DNA from: an uncultured Bacilli bacterium
GTDB lineage: Bacteria > Bacillota_I > Bacilli_A > RF39 > UBA660
DNA: 20,330 nt
NCBI GenBank assembly: GCA_934167935.1
Contig: CAKPMH010000021.1
Span: 1-20,330, forward strand
Direction of reading: 5' to 3'
Position 1 is the stretch's first letter. Each line of letters opens with the position of its first letter. Positions 8,791-17,153 of the stretch are shown here, piece after piece. The position numbers were made by a program, and so were the translations under genes. Under the pieces are notes generated by a model. It saw only the letters and a program-made list of their open reading frames with translations. It was not told the origin of the DNA and did no database searches.

Positions 8791-8801
8791 ATTATATCAT
8801 A
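8791..8801 (-). promoter_or_regulatory. Extended -10 promoter ahead of the exporter genes
   Basis: On the minus strand the sequence TATGATATAAT (8801 to 8791) matches the Gram-positive extended -10 (TRTGNTATAAT) perfectly. It lies in the 51-base gap before the Wzt gene. No good -35 is present at the right distance, which extended -10 promoters can tolerate. The leader would be only about 10-12 bases and contains the GGAGGA ribosome site. Confidence 0.55.
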
Positions 8802-8825
8802 TATATTTTTTTATTACTATATTGT

Positions 8826-10019
8826 TTATTTTTTTAATCTAAAACTACGTAGTTTTTCCAAAAATAGCCACCCTTTACTATTAATTACTTTTTTATACTC
8901 TTTTTCTATTTCTTTTAAACTTTCTATTTCACTTTTATAACTATTAATCTTATTTTCTAAAATTATTTTATTTTCACTCAATTTTGCTATTAACTCATAT
9001 TTTTCTGAATTATTTAATTTCTCTAAATTTATAGAAATTGTAAACTTATCTCCTTTAGAGAAGTTACCTTGTAACTGAATAATTCCGTTTTTATAAAAAA
9101 TATTATCCCCATTGTAATTTATTGAATTAAAATAATAGATGTTGTTCGGTTTTATACCTTTTATAGTTAGTTTTGAATATTTAAGACATGGAACATCAGA
9201 AATATTAATCTCAATGTTGTTAGTATTTTCTGCAATTTTTGATGACACCATATAAGTATTATTTTGTACTTTATATGGCAATATTTCATCTAATTGATAA
9301 TTATATTTTTCTTGCTCCATGCCATAATTAATTTTACAGTTTTCTATTTTTTCATTATAATTATGTTTTTTACATGTAAACCATTCATTATTCCAAACAC
9401 TCAATGGTATTTCACTAATTTTTAATCCTGTTTTCCATATACAATACATAAAACTAAGCTGGTCTCTTTTACTATAATTGCATATCATATCAAACCACAA
9501 ATTCATTGTTTCTTTTACTTTATGACTATTATGTTTTTTTATAAATACTGTCATTTCATATAAACCATTTTGAATAGGATATTTTTCTTTTTTTAGAAAA
9601 TCAACATGTTTTAGAATTGTATTTTTATCATCTTTACCTAGCCTAATACATTCAATTGCTTCGTCATATATACAATTTCTACAATTGTGTTTAAATGCAG
9701 CAAATTCATTGTTTTTTAAATACGTATTAACAAATTCTACTATACTCTTTTTAAATATAACTGATGCATCTTGCCACACGCTTATTTCGTAGTCCTTGTT
9801 TATAAGAGGATGGCCTAATGTTTTTATTTTTCTAGAGAGTCTTTGATTATCCAATCCTTCATTTTCAATATATATTATTTTCCAAGTATTAGATTTTAAA
9901 TTTTTATTATTAGTAAATAACAAATAATCGACATTTTCTTCTTTATTCTCTATCTCATGTATCTCATCATATTGACCAGTAATACAAGTATATAAACAAA
10001 TTTTTTTATGTTTTTCCAT
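8826..10019 (-). CDS. DUF616-type glycosyltransferase with C-terminal coiled coil
   Basis: This 397-residue protein begins with a domain of the DUF616 (TOD1/MUCI70-like) family, considered a glycosyltransferase fold. YTCITGQYDE is at 10-19, FTNN at 35-38, VWQDASV at 81-87, KHNCRNCIYDEA near 110-121 and RDQLSF at 185-190. Residues about 245-340 look like a beta-rich module I do not recognise. A predicted coiled coil near 340-378 leads into a terminal NSKGWLFLEKLR at 380-391, a tail seen on many Gram-positive surface-polysaccharide glycosyltransferases. The start at 10019 has AGGGA upstream and sits 12 bases after the GtrA-like gene. It is the last gene before the internal promoter. The sugar and linkage are unknown. 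I see no signal peptide, so it should act in the cytoplasm. Confidence 0.75.
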   Translation of the reverse strand: MEKHKKICLYTCITGQYDEIHEIENKEENVDYLLFTNNKNLKSNTWKIIYIENEGLDNQRLSRKIKTLGHPLINKDYEISVWQDASVIFKKSIVEFVNTYLKNNEFAAFKHNCRNCIYDEAIECIRLGKDDKNTILKHVDFLKKEKYPIQNGLYEMTVFIKKHNSHKVKETMNLWFDMICNYSKRDQLSFMYCIWKTGLKISEIPLSVWNNEWFTCKKHNYNEKIENCKINYGMEQEKYNYQLDEILPYKVQNNTYMVSSKIAENTNNIEINISDVPCLKYSKLTIKGIKPNNIYYFNSINYNGDNIFYKNGIIQLQGNFSKGDKFTISINLEKLNNSEKYELIAKLSENKIILENKINSYKSEIESLKEIEKEYKKVINSKGWLFLEKLRSFRLKK

Positions 10020-10031
10020 CTCATCACATCC

Positions 10032-10433
10032 CTATAATTTTTTTTTAAAAACAAATATTTTTTGAAGTAAGTAATTAACCATCATTGATATTGATGTTGC
10101 TATAACAAAAGATAAAATTTTTAATGCTGTTGCTCTAAATACTAAAGTATTAATTATTGTATTAACTAATATATTAATTATTTGAGTTACTATATACTTA
10201 AAAAGAATGGATAATGAAAAATTCCTTTTATCAGAAAATGTCCATTTTTTATTAAGAATGAATGAATATACACTAGCTAATCCCGTAGAAATAACCTTTG
10301 AAATCGATATATCAATGTAGTTTGATATTATCATATATATAATAAAATCCAATATAGTAGCACTACCACCAATTAAAACAAATCTATAAAAACTTTGTGG
10401 AATTTTAAATAATAAACTTTTAATATTTTTCAT
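10032..10433 (-). CDS. GtrA-family membrane protein, second copy
   Basis: This 133-residue protein has four hydrophobic segments and the GtrA pattern: RFVLIGGSATILDF at 17-30, FILNKKWTFSD near 58-68, and a VNYLLQKIFVF end. It is diverged from the copy at 1068-1472, which suggests a different lipid-linked sugar partner. Its start at 10433 (AAGGAA 9 bases upstream) overlaps the end of the HAD gene by 14 bases. Within its block the likely partners are the GT2 at 13530-14237 as donor synthase and the GT-C-like proteins at 11698 and 14242 as users. The family is clear; the partnership is inferred from gene order. Confidence 0.88.
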   Translation of the reverse strand: MKNIKSLLFKIPQSFYRFVLIGGSATILDFIIYMIISNYIDISISKVISTGLASVYSFILNKKWTFSDKRNFSLSILFKYIVTQIINILVNTIINTLVFRATALKILSFVIATSISMMVNYLLQKIFVFKKKL

Positions 10434-11085
10434 TTGAAATTCTTCCTTCTATATATTTTTTTATTTTAAAAAAATCATCTTCTATCAGTAAGGCCTCAAT
10501 ATTACAATTATTTGCACCTTCTATATCTTTTATTGGATCATCACCTATATAAATACATTCACTGTTTAATATATCTAGCTTTTTAGTAATTGTATCAAAC
10601 ATTTTTATATTTGGTTTTTCTACACCAACCTCTTCACTAGTTACTATACAATCTATATATCTATCAATTCTTAGTTTTTCTATTTTTTTGTATTGTAAGT
10701 ATGCTGTTAAATCTGTACATATAGCTATTTTTATATCATTTTGTTTTAAATATTTAAATAAATCAATACAACCGTTTCTTAAGACCATTTTCTCAAAAAA
10801 ATTATTCCAATAAATTTCATACATTGTATCCGCTTTATTTAATGGATTTATATTTAAATTTTCTAATAATTTTTGAAAATAAAATAATCGATTATGGGAA
10901 GAAGCAGTATCTTTCAAGTCTATCTTTACCTGTTTCTTTACTTCATCAAGCATTGAAAAAAAATCACTTTTAGATATTTCTGTTATATTTTTCAAATATT
11001 CGTAAGTTTTATCTATAGCAAATTCATGGCATACATCATATTTGTAAACTGTATTATCCAAATCTAAAATTATTGCTTTTAACAT
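10420..11085 (-). CDS. HAD-superfamily phosphatase-like hydrolase
   Basis: This 221-residue cytoplasmic protein carries all four haloacid-dehalogenase motifs: the nucleophile D8-L-D10-N-T at 8-12, the motif II threonine T124, K157-P158 of motif III, and GDDPIKD at 181-187 binding magnesium. A helical cap lies between residues about 17 and 100, as in subfamily I phosphatases. It probably removes a phosphate from a small metabolite. In this setting the candidates are a product of the class II aldolase or an intermediate of the nucleotidyltransferase pathway, but the sequence does not show which. I use the ATG at 11085, preceded by GGGTGAG. The GTG at 11094 has no ribosome site and would overlap the preceding stop. 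One base separates it from the GDPD-like gene. Confidence 0.85.
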   Translation of the reverse strand: MLKAIILDLDNTVYKYDVCHEFAIDKTYEYLKNITEISKSDFFSMLDEVKKQVKIDLKDTASSHNRLFYFQKLLENLNINPLNKADTMYEIYWNNFFEKMVLRNGCIDLFKYLKQNDIKIAICTDLTAYLQYKKIEKLRIDRYIDCIVTSEEVGVEKPNIKMFDTITKKLDILNSECIYIGDDPIKDIEGANNCNIEALLIEDDFFKIKKYIEGRISNEKY

Positions 11086-11086
11086 A

Positions 11087-11692
11087 CTACTCACCCAGTA
11101 TTTTCTTCCAACGTTTTATATTATACTCTTTGCAACATATTGCATCAAATTTAATATTATTCTTTTTTATATAATTAGCATATTCTTCTAATTTTTCGTC
11201 TTGACCTTGTAATTCCGGTGAAACCATACATATTTTGTATTTCATTTGATGAAATTTTTCCTCTATTTCTTTCGTAATTGGAAGTCTTGTAAAACAATCT
11301 ACCCATATCCATTTTACTTTTCCACTCATATTTATAATAGTATCAATACCTTCATATTCAGAAAATCTAAGAGCAATATTATTTTCACCTTTATCCGATA
11401 ATAATTTAATCATTGGAAATGAAGAATCTAAAAAGAAATAATCATTTATATTATATTTTTTTAATAATTCTATAACCTTTAATTCTATTCTTTCACTTTT
11501 AATATTTAAAATCATTGTTCCTTTATTATATTCTTTTATATATTCTTCAAAATCATTTCCACTTATAAAAGGTTCATGTTCCATATATATATTTCCGTTA
11601 ATATCATCTCTTAAATCTATTTCTACTCCATACTCACAATCTTGAGGAATCATATCCTCTTGATTATTCACTCTATGACATATATAATTCAT
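11087..11692 (-). CDS. GDPD/PI-PLC-like phosphodiesterase
   Basis: This 201-residue protein looks like a compact glycerophosphodiester phosphodiesterase TIM barrel. The family's catalytic set is visible: H6-R7, E24-x-D26, and H39 in the segment MEHEP. Later strands fit too, with MILNIKSE (the NxExK position, here NIK), FFLDSS and a VSPEL segment. The family hydrolyses glycerol phosphodiesters. With no signal peptide or membrane segment this protein should be cytoplasmic, which is unusual for turnover of an exported polymer and hints at a role in precursor synthesis or editing. It is shorter than the usual 240-300 residues. The start at 11692 has GGAG 8 bases upstream; the GTG at 11701 has none. 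It lies 5 bases after the preceding gene. Activity is inferred. Confidence 0.7.
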   Translation of the reverse strand: MNYICHRVNNQEDMIPQDCEYGVEIDLRDDINGNIYMEHEPFISGNDFEEYIKEYNKGTMILNIKSERIELKVIELLKKYNINDYFFLDSSFPMIKLLSDKGENNIALRFSEYEGIDTIINMSGKVKWIWVDCFTRLPITKEIEEKFHQMKYKICMVSPELQGQDEKLEEYANYIKKNNIKFDAICCKEYNIKRWKKILGE

Positions 11693-11697
11693 AATTA

Positions 11698-13533
11698 TCA
11701 CTCCATTTCAATTACATAACAATAAAAACTATTTGGATGGTTTTCAAATACACCATATGCATATTCGATCTCAGTTTTATTTTTTTCTTCATATTTAAAT
11801 AATACATTCCATTTTTTTGTGTCGTTAAATTCAACTGGTATTTTAAATTCTTTCATTGCCTTTAATAATTCATCTATATCTTTTTGTTTTAGTTTGCCGT
11901 CTATATTATAAATTAATAATCTTTTATGATTAGTATTATCAGGATTTATTAATGCTCTAATAAAAGTATGATAATCAACATAATTAGGTATATTTAAGTA
12001 ATTTGTGCTGAATATTCCCCAATAAACTGAAGAAATTGAAATCGGATTATATTTATATACTAAGTTAGTTAAATACCTTGTATTAATTGGATTTTTTCTT
12101 GCTTTATATTCACTTTTAAATGAAAATATAAAAATTACTGAAATACTAATAATTAATGTATAAATAATCATCTTTTCTATTTTTTGGTTTTTCTCATTGC
12201 AAACGATTAATCCATTTATTAAATTAAAGATTATTATTGGAACTAAAACAAGATTATGTCTTGAAGGACTTAATACTAGTGATCCTTTCAAAATCATAAT
12301 TAAGTATAGAATTATGACTATGTCAAAAAATAAGATGTATTTTCTTTTTTCTTTATTTTTATTTAGATCAATAAGTCCTATTAAACTAATGATTAGAATA
12401 ACAATAGATATAAAATTAGTAAAAATATTTCCTGTTTTGTATACAAAAAATGATCTAATACATATAACTAAATTTTTTATTACATAAACAACTATATCAA
12501 ATAAAAATAAAATTCCATTTTTCTTGTAAGTTAATTTAAAAACATTATTGATTCCACCATTCCATGCTATACCATGTTTCAATAACCCATAATCATTTAT
12601 AACTAATAAAATAGGTATACTAGAAAGCAATGTAATCATACCAGAAATTATTAGATATATCATTTCTCGTTTTTTTGTTTTACTTTTAGAAAATAAAATT
12701 ACAAAGAATAAAGAAACATATATTCCAAATACAAAAATAAATAGCTGATATTGAGAATAACAAGCAATTATATTAATTATCGTCAAATAAATATAATTAC
12801 TACATTTAAATTTACTTTCTACTATATCAATGTATTTTATAGACATTAAAAGTATCATTGTTATTGCTATTGAGTAAGGTGACATTTGACAACTATATAT
12901 GATATTTTCCCATGAATAACCTATTAAAATAAGTCCTAAAATTACTAAACTAATATTATCCTTATCTTTATTATTTATTTTTGTAATAAACTTAAACAAA
13001 AGTAATATATTTAAAATACCGCATATGAATGAAGGTAACCTTCCTAATATCATATTTAATTCATACCTATAATTGCTATTTAGTAATCCTACATTCAAAA
13101 TATATTGAAAAGGTGCATAAGTCCAATATTTAAAGAAATCTAATCTTTCCCAGGGTGTACTGTTACCCTTATCAAAAATTGTTGATACTACACCAAAATC
13201 ATCCCAATGAGTGAAATGTTTTAAGACCATCAGTGCTCTAATTATTATTGATGATACAATAATAACACATATAATTACAATTAGAAATTTACTATTAGTT
13301 TTCTTATAGTATTTTTTTAACCAATTGTATATATACTGAATCGTACTTTTAAAAACAACTATAATTGAAAAGTACAATATATACATTACAATATAGTATA
13401 ATGTCCAAAATAATAAATTGGTTATACTAGGATAATTATTAGTAAATGTATATCTATCCAAAAGCATTAACACATATATAAATATTAGTGATAATATTAG
13501 TTCAAATTTGTATTTATTTATAAATTTTTTCAT
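11698..13533 (-). CDS. GT-C-like polytopic membrane protein
   Basis: This 611-residue protein has a dozen or so hydrophobic segments. After the third segment an outside loop contains W110-D111-D112-F, followed by TYAPFQYILNVGL and LGRLPSFICGIL. That is the arrangement of GT39-like GT-C glycosyltransferases, where the acidic pair in the first large loop is catalytic. A soluble tail of about 120 residues (490-611) closes the protein. It would use a polyprenyl-phosphate sugar to modify the exported chain. Its start at 13533 overlaps the GT2 stop by 4 bases (ATGA) and GAAGGG lies just upstream, so it is translationally coupled to the likely donor-making GT2. It shares layout but little obvious sequence with the protein at 2496-4253. 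Donor and acceptor are unknown. Confidence 0.72.
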   Translation of the reverse strand: MKKFINKYKFELILSLIFIYVLMLLDRYTFTNNYPSITNLLFWTLYYIVMYILYFSIIVVFKSTIQYIYNWLKKYYKKTNSKFLIVIICVIIVSSIIIRALMVLKHFTHWDDFGVVSTIFDKGNSTPWERLDFFKYWTYAPFQYILNVGLLNSNYRYELNMILGRLPSFICGILNILLLFKFITKINNKDKDNISLVILGLILIGYSWENIIYSCQMSPYSIAITMILLMSIKYIDIVESKFKCSNYIYLTIINIIACYSQYQLFIFVFGIYVSLFFVILFSKSKTKKREMIYLIISGMITLLSSIPILLVINDYGLLKHGIAWNGGINNVFKLTYKKNGILFLFDIVVYVIKNLVICIRSFFVYKTGNIFTNFISIVILIISLIGLIDLNKNKEKRKYILFFDIVIILYLIMILKGSLVLSPSRHNLVLVPIIIFNLINGLIVCNEKNQKIEKMIIYTLIISISVIFIFSFKSEYKARKNPINTRYLTNLVYKYNPISISSVYWGIFSTNYLNIPNYVDYHTFIRALINPDNTNHKRLLIYNIDGKLKQKDIDELLKAMKEFKIPVEFNDTKKWNVLFKYEEKNKTEIEYAYGVFENHPNSFYCYVIEME

Positions 13534-14237
13534 TTGATCCCTTCTTTTTTTAGTTTTTTGCTAAAATTCAATGTTCTCTTTATAAATTTATATTTAGATT
13601 TAAAACTACCATTATTCCAATGAGAACTACCATGTAGTCTTTTTGTAAATAATACAGGGAATTTAATTATCTTTAGTTTTGCTTTTCGTGCCAAATAATA
13701 GACATACAAATCAAGTGAAAAATCATATGGTGGTTTTTGCCATGTATTATAAAATTCTCTTGAAAAAATATTAGGCTGAGCATTAATATCACTTAATCTT
13801 GTTCTTAAATACAAGGTTTCAAAAATTCCCATTCCAAATGTAAAAATCACATCAAAGAATGGTCTTTTCTTTCTGTTCCCTTTGATGTATATTTTTTTAT
13901 CAAAATTATTTTCTTTTAAGATTTCATATGCTCTAATTACATCATTCGGATCTGTTTGCATATCAGCATGTGTCCACCCTAAAAAATCTCCTTTAGAACT
14001 TTTTAATCCTTGTAAAATACCGTATCCATAACCCTGATTTTTCTTTACTGTTTTAATTTTTGCAAATTCATATTTTTTAACTAATTCTTTTAATAACTTA
14101 TCTGACCCATCAGTAGAACCATTATCAACCATAATTACCTCTATATTTTGATTAGTAATTACTTCTGCAAATCTTTCTAATATTAGCGGTATATTTTCCA
14201 ACTCATTATAACATGGTATTACTATAGATAGCTTCAT
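13530..14237 (-). CDS. GT2 glycosyltransferase, DPMS-like, no membrane anchor
   Basis: This 235-residue GT-A protein begins SIVIPCYNELEN and has DNGSTDGS at about 38-45, KNQGYGYGI at 66-74 and the metal-site segment HADMQTDP near 90-97. It ends after the catalytic domain with a basic tail (KKLKKEGIK) and has no transmembrane hairpin, as in DPM1-type synthases that only associate with the membrane. It probably charges a polyprenyl phosphate for the GT-C-like proteins on either side. The ATG at 14237 has GGGAG 7 bases upstream and begins 4 bases after the stop of the fusion gene. The donor sugar is not readable from sequence. Confidence 0.85.
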   Translation of the reverse strand: MKLSIVIPCYNELENIPLILERFAEVITNQNIEVIMVDNGSTDGSDKLLKELVKKYEFAKIKTVKKNQGYGYGILQGLKSSKGDFLGWTHADMQTDPNDVIRAYEILKENNFDKKIYIKGNRKKRPFFDVIFTFGMGIFETLYLRTRLSDINAQPNIFSREFYNTWQKPPYDFSLDLYVYYLARKAKLKIIKFPVLFTKRLHGSSHWNNGSFKSKYKFIKRTLNFSKKLKKEGIK

Positions 14238-14241
14238 ATTA

Positions 14242-16344
14242 TCACTCCCTTTCTATTAACTTTTGATTAATTATTCCTATTAAAATTAATTTTATTAAAC
14301 CTTCTTGATTATTCTTTGGTTGTTGAGTATTTATTGACAATTCTTCTGGTTCAGATATAACATTATTTAATATTTTATCAAAATTAATGTTTGCATTTTC
14401 ATATTCTTTATAATCAAATATAATTGTTTGTTTTTCTAAATCAGGACTGAAATCATAATGTGCATATATTCCGTACTCTTCTAATTGACTTACTATCGGT
14501 TCAAGATCGATTGCTGAACTTAAAATGAATTTTAAACTGATTTTTTCTTTATATTTTGTGCCAAATTTCTTAGGTACTAATTTTTCATCAAAATATGATA
14601 TCACCAAATCTGCATAATTAATTTGTGGATAAACATATTTTTTATAGTCCTTATCTCGTTTTTCAATACTTTTTAATACAGCATCAACACTATATCCTCT
14701 TGATTTAGTATCCCTTCTAATTTTCCAGAATTTCTTTAAATTTTCATCTGTATCAATATATATTTTTAAATCCAAATTTTTTCTTAATTGTGGTAAATAT
14801 AGAGTATGTAAACCATTTAATAGTATATATCTTTTTTGCTTTATTTGATACTCTTTACTAAACTTACCAGTTTCATGATTATAATCTACACGATATACCT
14901 TTCTTCCATTTCTTAATTCTTCAATATTTTGAGCTTGTCTATATAAATAATTTGCTTTAGGATTCAAATGAGTGTATTGTTCCCAATATTTTTCATTTCT
15001 TTCCCATTTATGATCACCATCTCCCTCAATTAATAGCATTTTTTCCACATCAAACATATTTTTCATGCTATTAACTAGGGTACTTTTACCTGAACCACTA
15101 TCACCAGTGATTCCTATTGTAAATGGTGTACTTCTTCTTTTGTACAATGCATTGCTTTCTAATCCATTTTTATACAATATATAAATTATATACAATAGAA
15201 CACTTATAAATATCGTAAATACTATGTTAATAATATTTACATTTTTTATCTTTAGAAAACTTAGCTTACTATTTAGAAAAATTATATCAGTATATGCAGT
15301 ATGATGACAAAAGATCATATAAACAATATACATAAAACTAAATAAGTGATATATAATAATTACTTTTTCTTTATTCTTAACTTTACTATTTGCAAGAATA
15401 GAAACCATGAAAGGAATTATCCAAATAAACCATCCTGGCATTGGTGGAACAAGAGCTAAAAAAGCAGCAAATCCCATAGCACAATATCCAAATAATAAAT
15501 CTTTATTCATACTTCCAACTACAAAAGCATTTAAATAAACTGCTATTAGTGTAATTAATGAAACATAAACTCTTACATCACCATATTTTATAAATACATT
15601 TAAAATTACATTTTGATTTTGGTTAAGTAAAACATTATTTATATATCCGGTACTAATAAAAGGTAGTGATAATAATAAAATTACTCCCAATGTAATCACT
15701 GCAGATTTTATCATTGATAATAATCCATTTTTCTTATATAAATATATAAATAAGATAGGTACTATAGTTAAAATACTATGTTTAGTCATTATGGAAAGCC
15801 CTAAGAAAATAGCAAATAAGATATTCTTTTTAGGATCTCCTTTAATTAGAAAGTACATAGATACAATTAAAATAGAGATAGGAATAATATCCAATTGACT
15901 ATGAATAAAAGTACCATAGATAATTATTGGTGATGTATAGTAAAGTATACTAATTTCTTTTTTTCTTCTAGGAAATATTTTAAACAAAAATATCATTCCT
16001 ATTACATCGAATATTAATAATGGTATTTTAAATAGTAAATTTGATAAAAAAACTGGTTTAATATTAAAGAGTTTTATAAGAAGCATCCCAAAACTTTCAA
16101 TTATAACCATAATAAATTGATATGGAAAACTGTATCCTGTCTTTTTTAAATACCAAGATTGATATGGATTAAAATTACCTTTGCTTACTCCTTCTAAAAA
16201 ATTATTAATAAATGGTTTAAACATTAAATCTTGATAATCCGAAGAGAATAATCCTGATAATATTATTTTTAATATAAATACACCAATTAAAAACCACACT
16301 AGTTTTTTATTCTTTTTATATAATTCTTTTATTTGATTTTTCAT
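14242..16344 (-). CDS. Fusion: GT-C-like membrane domain + phosphoribulokinase/uridine-kinase-like kinase
   Basis: This 700-residue protein has two parts. Residues 1-395 form a polytopic membrane domain with SDYQD in the first loop, HSQLDIIPISIL near 148-159, a TKHS segment at 187-190 and PGWFIWIIPF at 303-312, matching the GT-C class that includes PIG-M and DUF2029 mannosyltransferase-like proteins. Residues about 408-600 form a kinase with P-loop GDSGSGKST at 414-422, LNPKAN at 460-465, YNHETG at 488-493, NGLHTLY at 510-516, KIRRD at 541-545 and YPQINYAD at 572-579. These follow the phosphoribulokinase order more closely than uridine kinase. A 100-residue extension of unknown role follows. 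Start 16344 forms a TAATG overlap with the nucleotidyltransferase stop, with AGGAGA upstream. The kinase would face the cytoplasm; its substrate is unknown, perhaps a sugar or ketose precursor of this pathway. Confidence 0.8.
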   Translation of the reverse strand: MKNQIKELYKKNKKLVWFLIGVFILKIILSGLFSSDYQDLMFKPFINNFLEGVSKGNFNPYQSWYLKKTGYSFPYQFIMVIIESFGMLLIKLFNIKPVFLSNLLFKIPLLIFDVIGMIFLFKIFPRRKKEISILYYTSPIIIYGTFIHSQLDIIPISILIVSMYFLIKGDPKKNILFAIFLGLSIMTKHSILTIVPILFIYLYKKNGLLSMIKSAVITLGVILLLSLPFISTGYINNVLLNQNQNVILNVFIKYGDVRVYVSLITLIAVYLNAFVVGSMNKDLLFGYCAMGFAAFLALVPPMPGWFIWIIPFMVSILANSKVKNKEKVIIIYHLFSFMYIVYMIFCHHTAYTDIIFLNSKLSFLKIKNVNIINIVFTIFISVLLYIIYILYKNGLESNALYKRRSTPFTIGITGDSGSGKSTLVNSMKNMFDVEKMLLIEGDGDHKWERNEKYWEQYTHLNPKANYLYRQAQNIEELRNGRKVYRVDYNHETGKFSKEYQIKQKRYILLNGLHTLYLPQLRKNLDLKIYIDTDENLKKFWKIRRDTKSRGYSVDAVLKSIEKRDKDYKKYVYPQINYADLVISYFDEKLVPKKFGTKYKEKISLKFILSSAIDLEPIVSQLEEYGIYAHYDFSPDLEKQTIIFDYKEYENANINFDKILNNVISEPEELSINTQQPKNNQEGLIKLILIGIINQKLIERE

Positions 16345-17153
16345 TATTCTCCTATATAGTATTTACTATTGTAAAACTCTTTCCAATATTTAATTGTGTT
16401 TTCATAATTTTCATAATCCTTTGGAGTCCCCCATCCAATGTATCTATCTATATCAAAAATTCTTGCATCATATCCCATTTCGATTATGTATTTTATCACT
16501 TCATCAACATAAAACTCATTATTTATTCTATCATTGGCTTCAATCATTTTTTTTGCAGCTTCCACAAAATATTGACCCTTTTTAAACCAAAAGGTTGCGA
16601 CAACTGCATGATCGTTTAATGGATTGTTACTTATAGCCTTCTTTATAGAAATATTATTGATCTTACTTTTTTCATCACATCCATACCATCCATAAGCATT
16701 TGGATTTTCTAAAACACATTCATTATTTGTATAAGTAAAAGCTATTACATCACAATTATTAGTTAAGCTTTCTAAAGCATTAGTATTAAAAATCATACCA
16801 TTATCACATCCTGCTATTAATAACGGTTCATCATTGTTGATGTATTTTTCTGCTAACAAGCAAGAACAAGCCTGACCTTCTGTTAACTTATCACTTGTGA
16901 CAAATGTGCATTTAGGAAAATAATTTCTAATTTCTTTTTCTACACCATTTTCTTTATGAAAACTTCTATCAATATAAATTACATTTGCCCCATCATTTTT
17001 AACAAATGGCAAATCTTTAGTAGCACAAACTACCATCGGTATTTTTTTGCCTGTCCTTATATCTGTAGTTTTTATTACTGGTTTACTTTCAGTATATCCA
17101 GCATCAGTAAATCTTTTCCCAGCCCCGGCCATTGGAATTAAAACTTTAGTCAT
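16344..17153 (-). CDS. Nucleotidyltransferase (NTP_transferase family), second of a pair
   Basis: This 269-residue protein has a Rossmann-like nucleotidyltransferase fold. The nucleotide-binding loop GAGKRF is at 10-15 with AGYTESKPV at 18-26, EGQ at 92-94, the likely metal-binding aspartate D117 in AGCDNG, and WGTPKD at 241-246 near the end. It would couple a phosphorylated sugar or similar small molecule to a nucleotide, releasing pyrophosphate. The start is the ATG at 17153 with a perfect AGGAGG 7 bases upstream; that site is formed by two arginine codons at the end of the preceding gene, and the genes overlap by 8 bases. It is clearly related to the neighbour at 17146-17928 but has longer insertions (about 28-60), so it probably takes a different substrate. 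Nucleotide and substrate specificity are not readable. Confidence 0.85.
   Translation of the reverse strand: MTKVLIPMAGAGKRFTDAGYTESKPVIKTTDIRTGKKIPMVVCATKDLPFVKNDGANVIYIDRSFHKENGVEKEIRNYFPKCTFVTSDKLTEGQACSCLLAEKYINNDEPLLIAGCDNGMIFNTNALESLTNNCDVIAFTYTNNECVLENPNAYGWYGCDEKSKINNISIKKAISNNPLNDHAVVATFWFKKGQYFVEAAKKMIEANDRINNEFYVDEVIKYIIEMGYDARIFDIDRYIGWGTPKDYENYENTIKYWKEFYNSKYYIGE

Noticed and set aside
8840..8855. Perfect 16-bp palindrome AAAACTACGTAGTTTT
   Set aside because: It falls inside the last codons of the DUF616 gene, has no T run after it for termination and no repeat elsewhere that I noticed. A chance palindrome is the simplest reading.
12197..12487. Plus-strand open frame of 96 codons
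   Set aside because: It is antisense to transmembrane segments of the GT-C-like gene; AT-rich membrane-coding DNA often leaves such frames open by chance.
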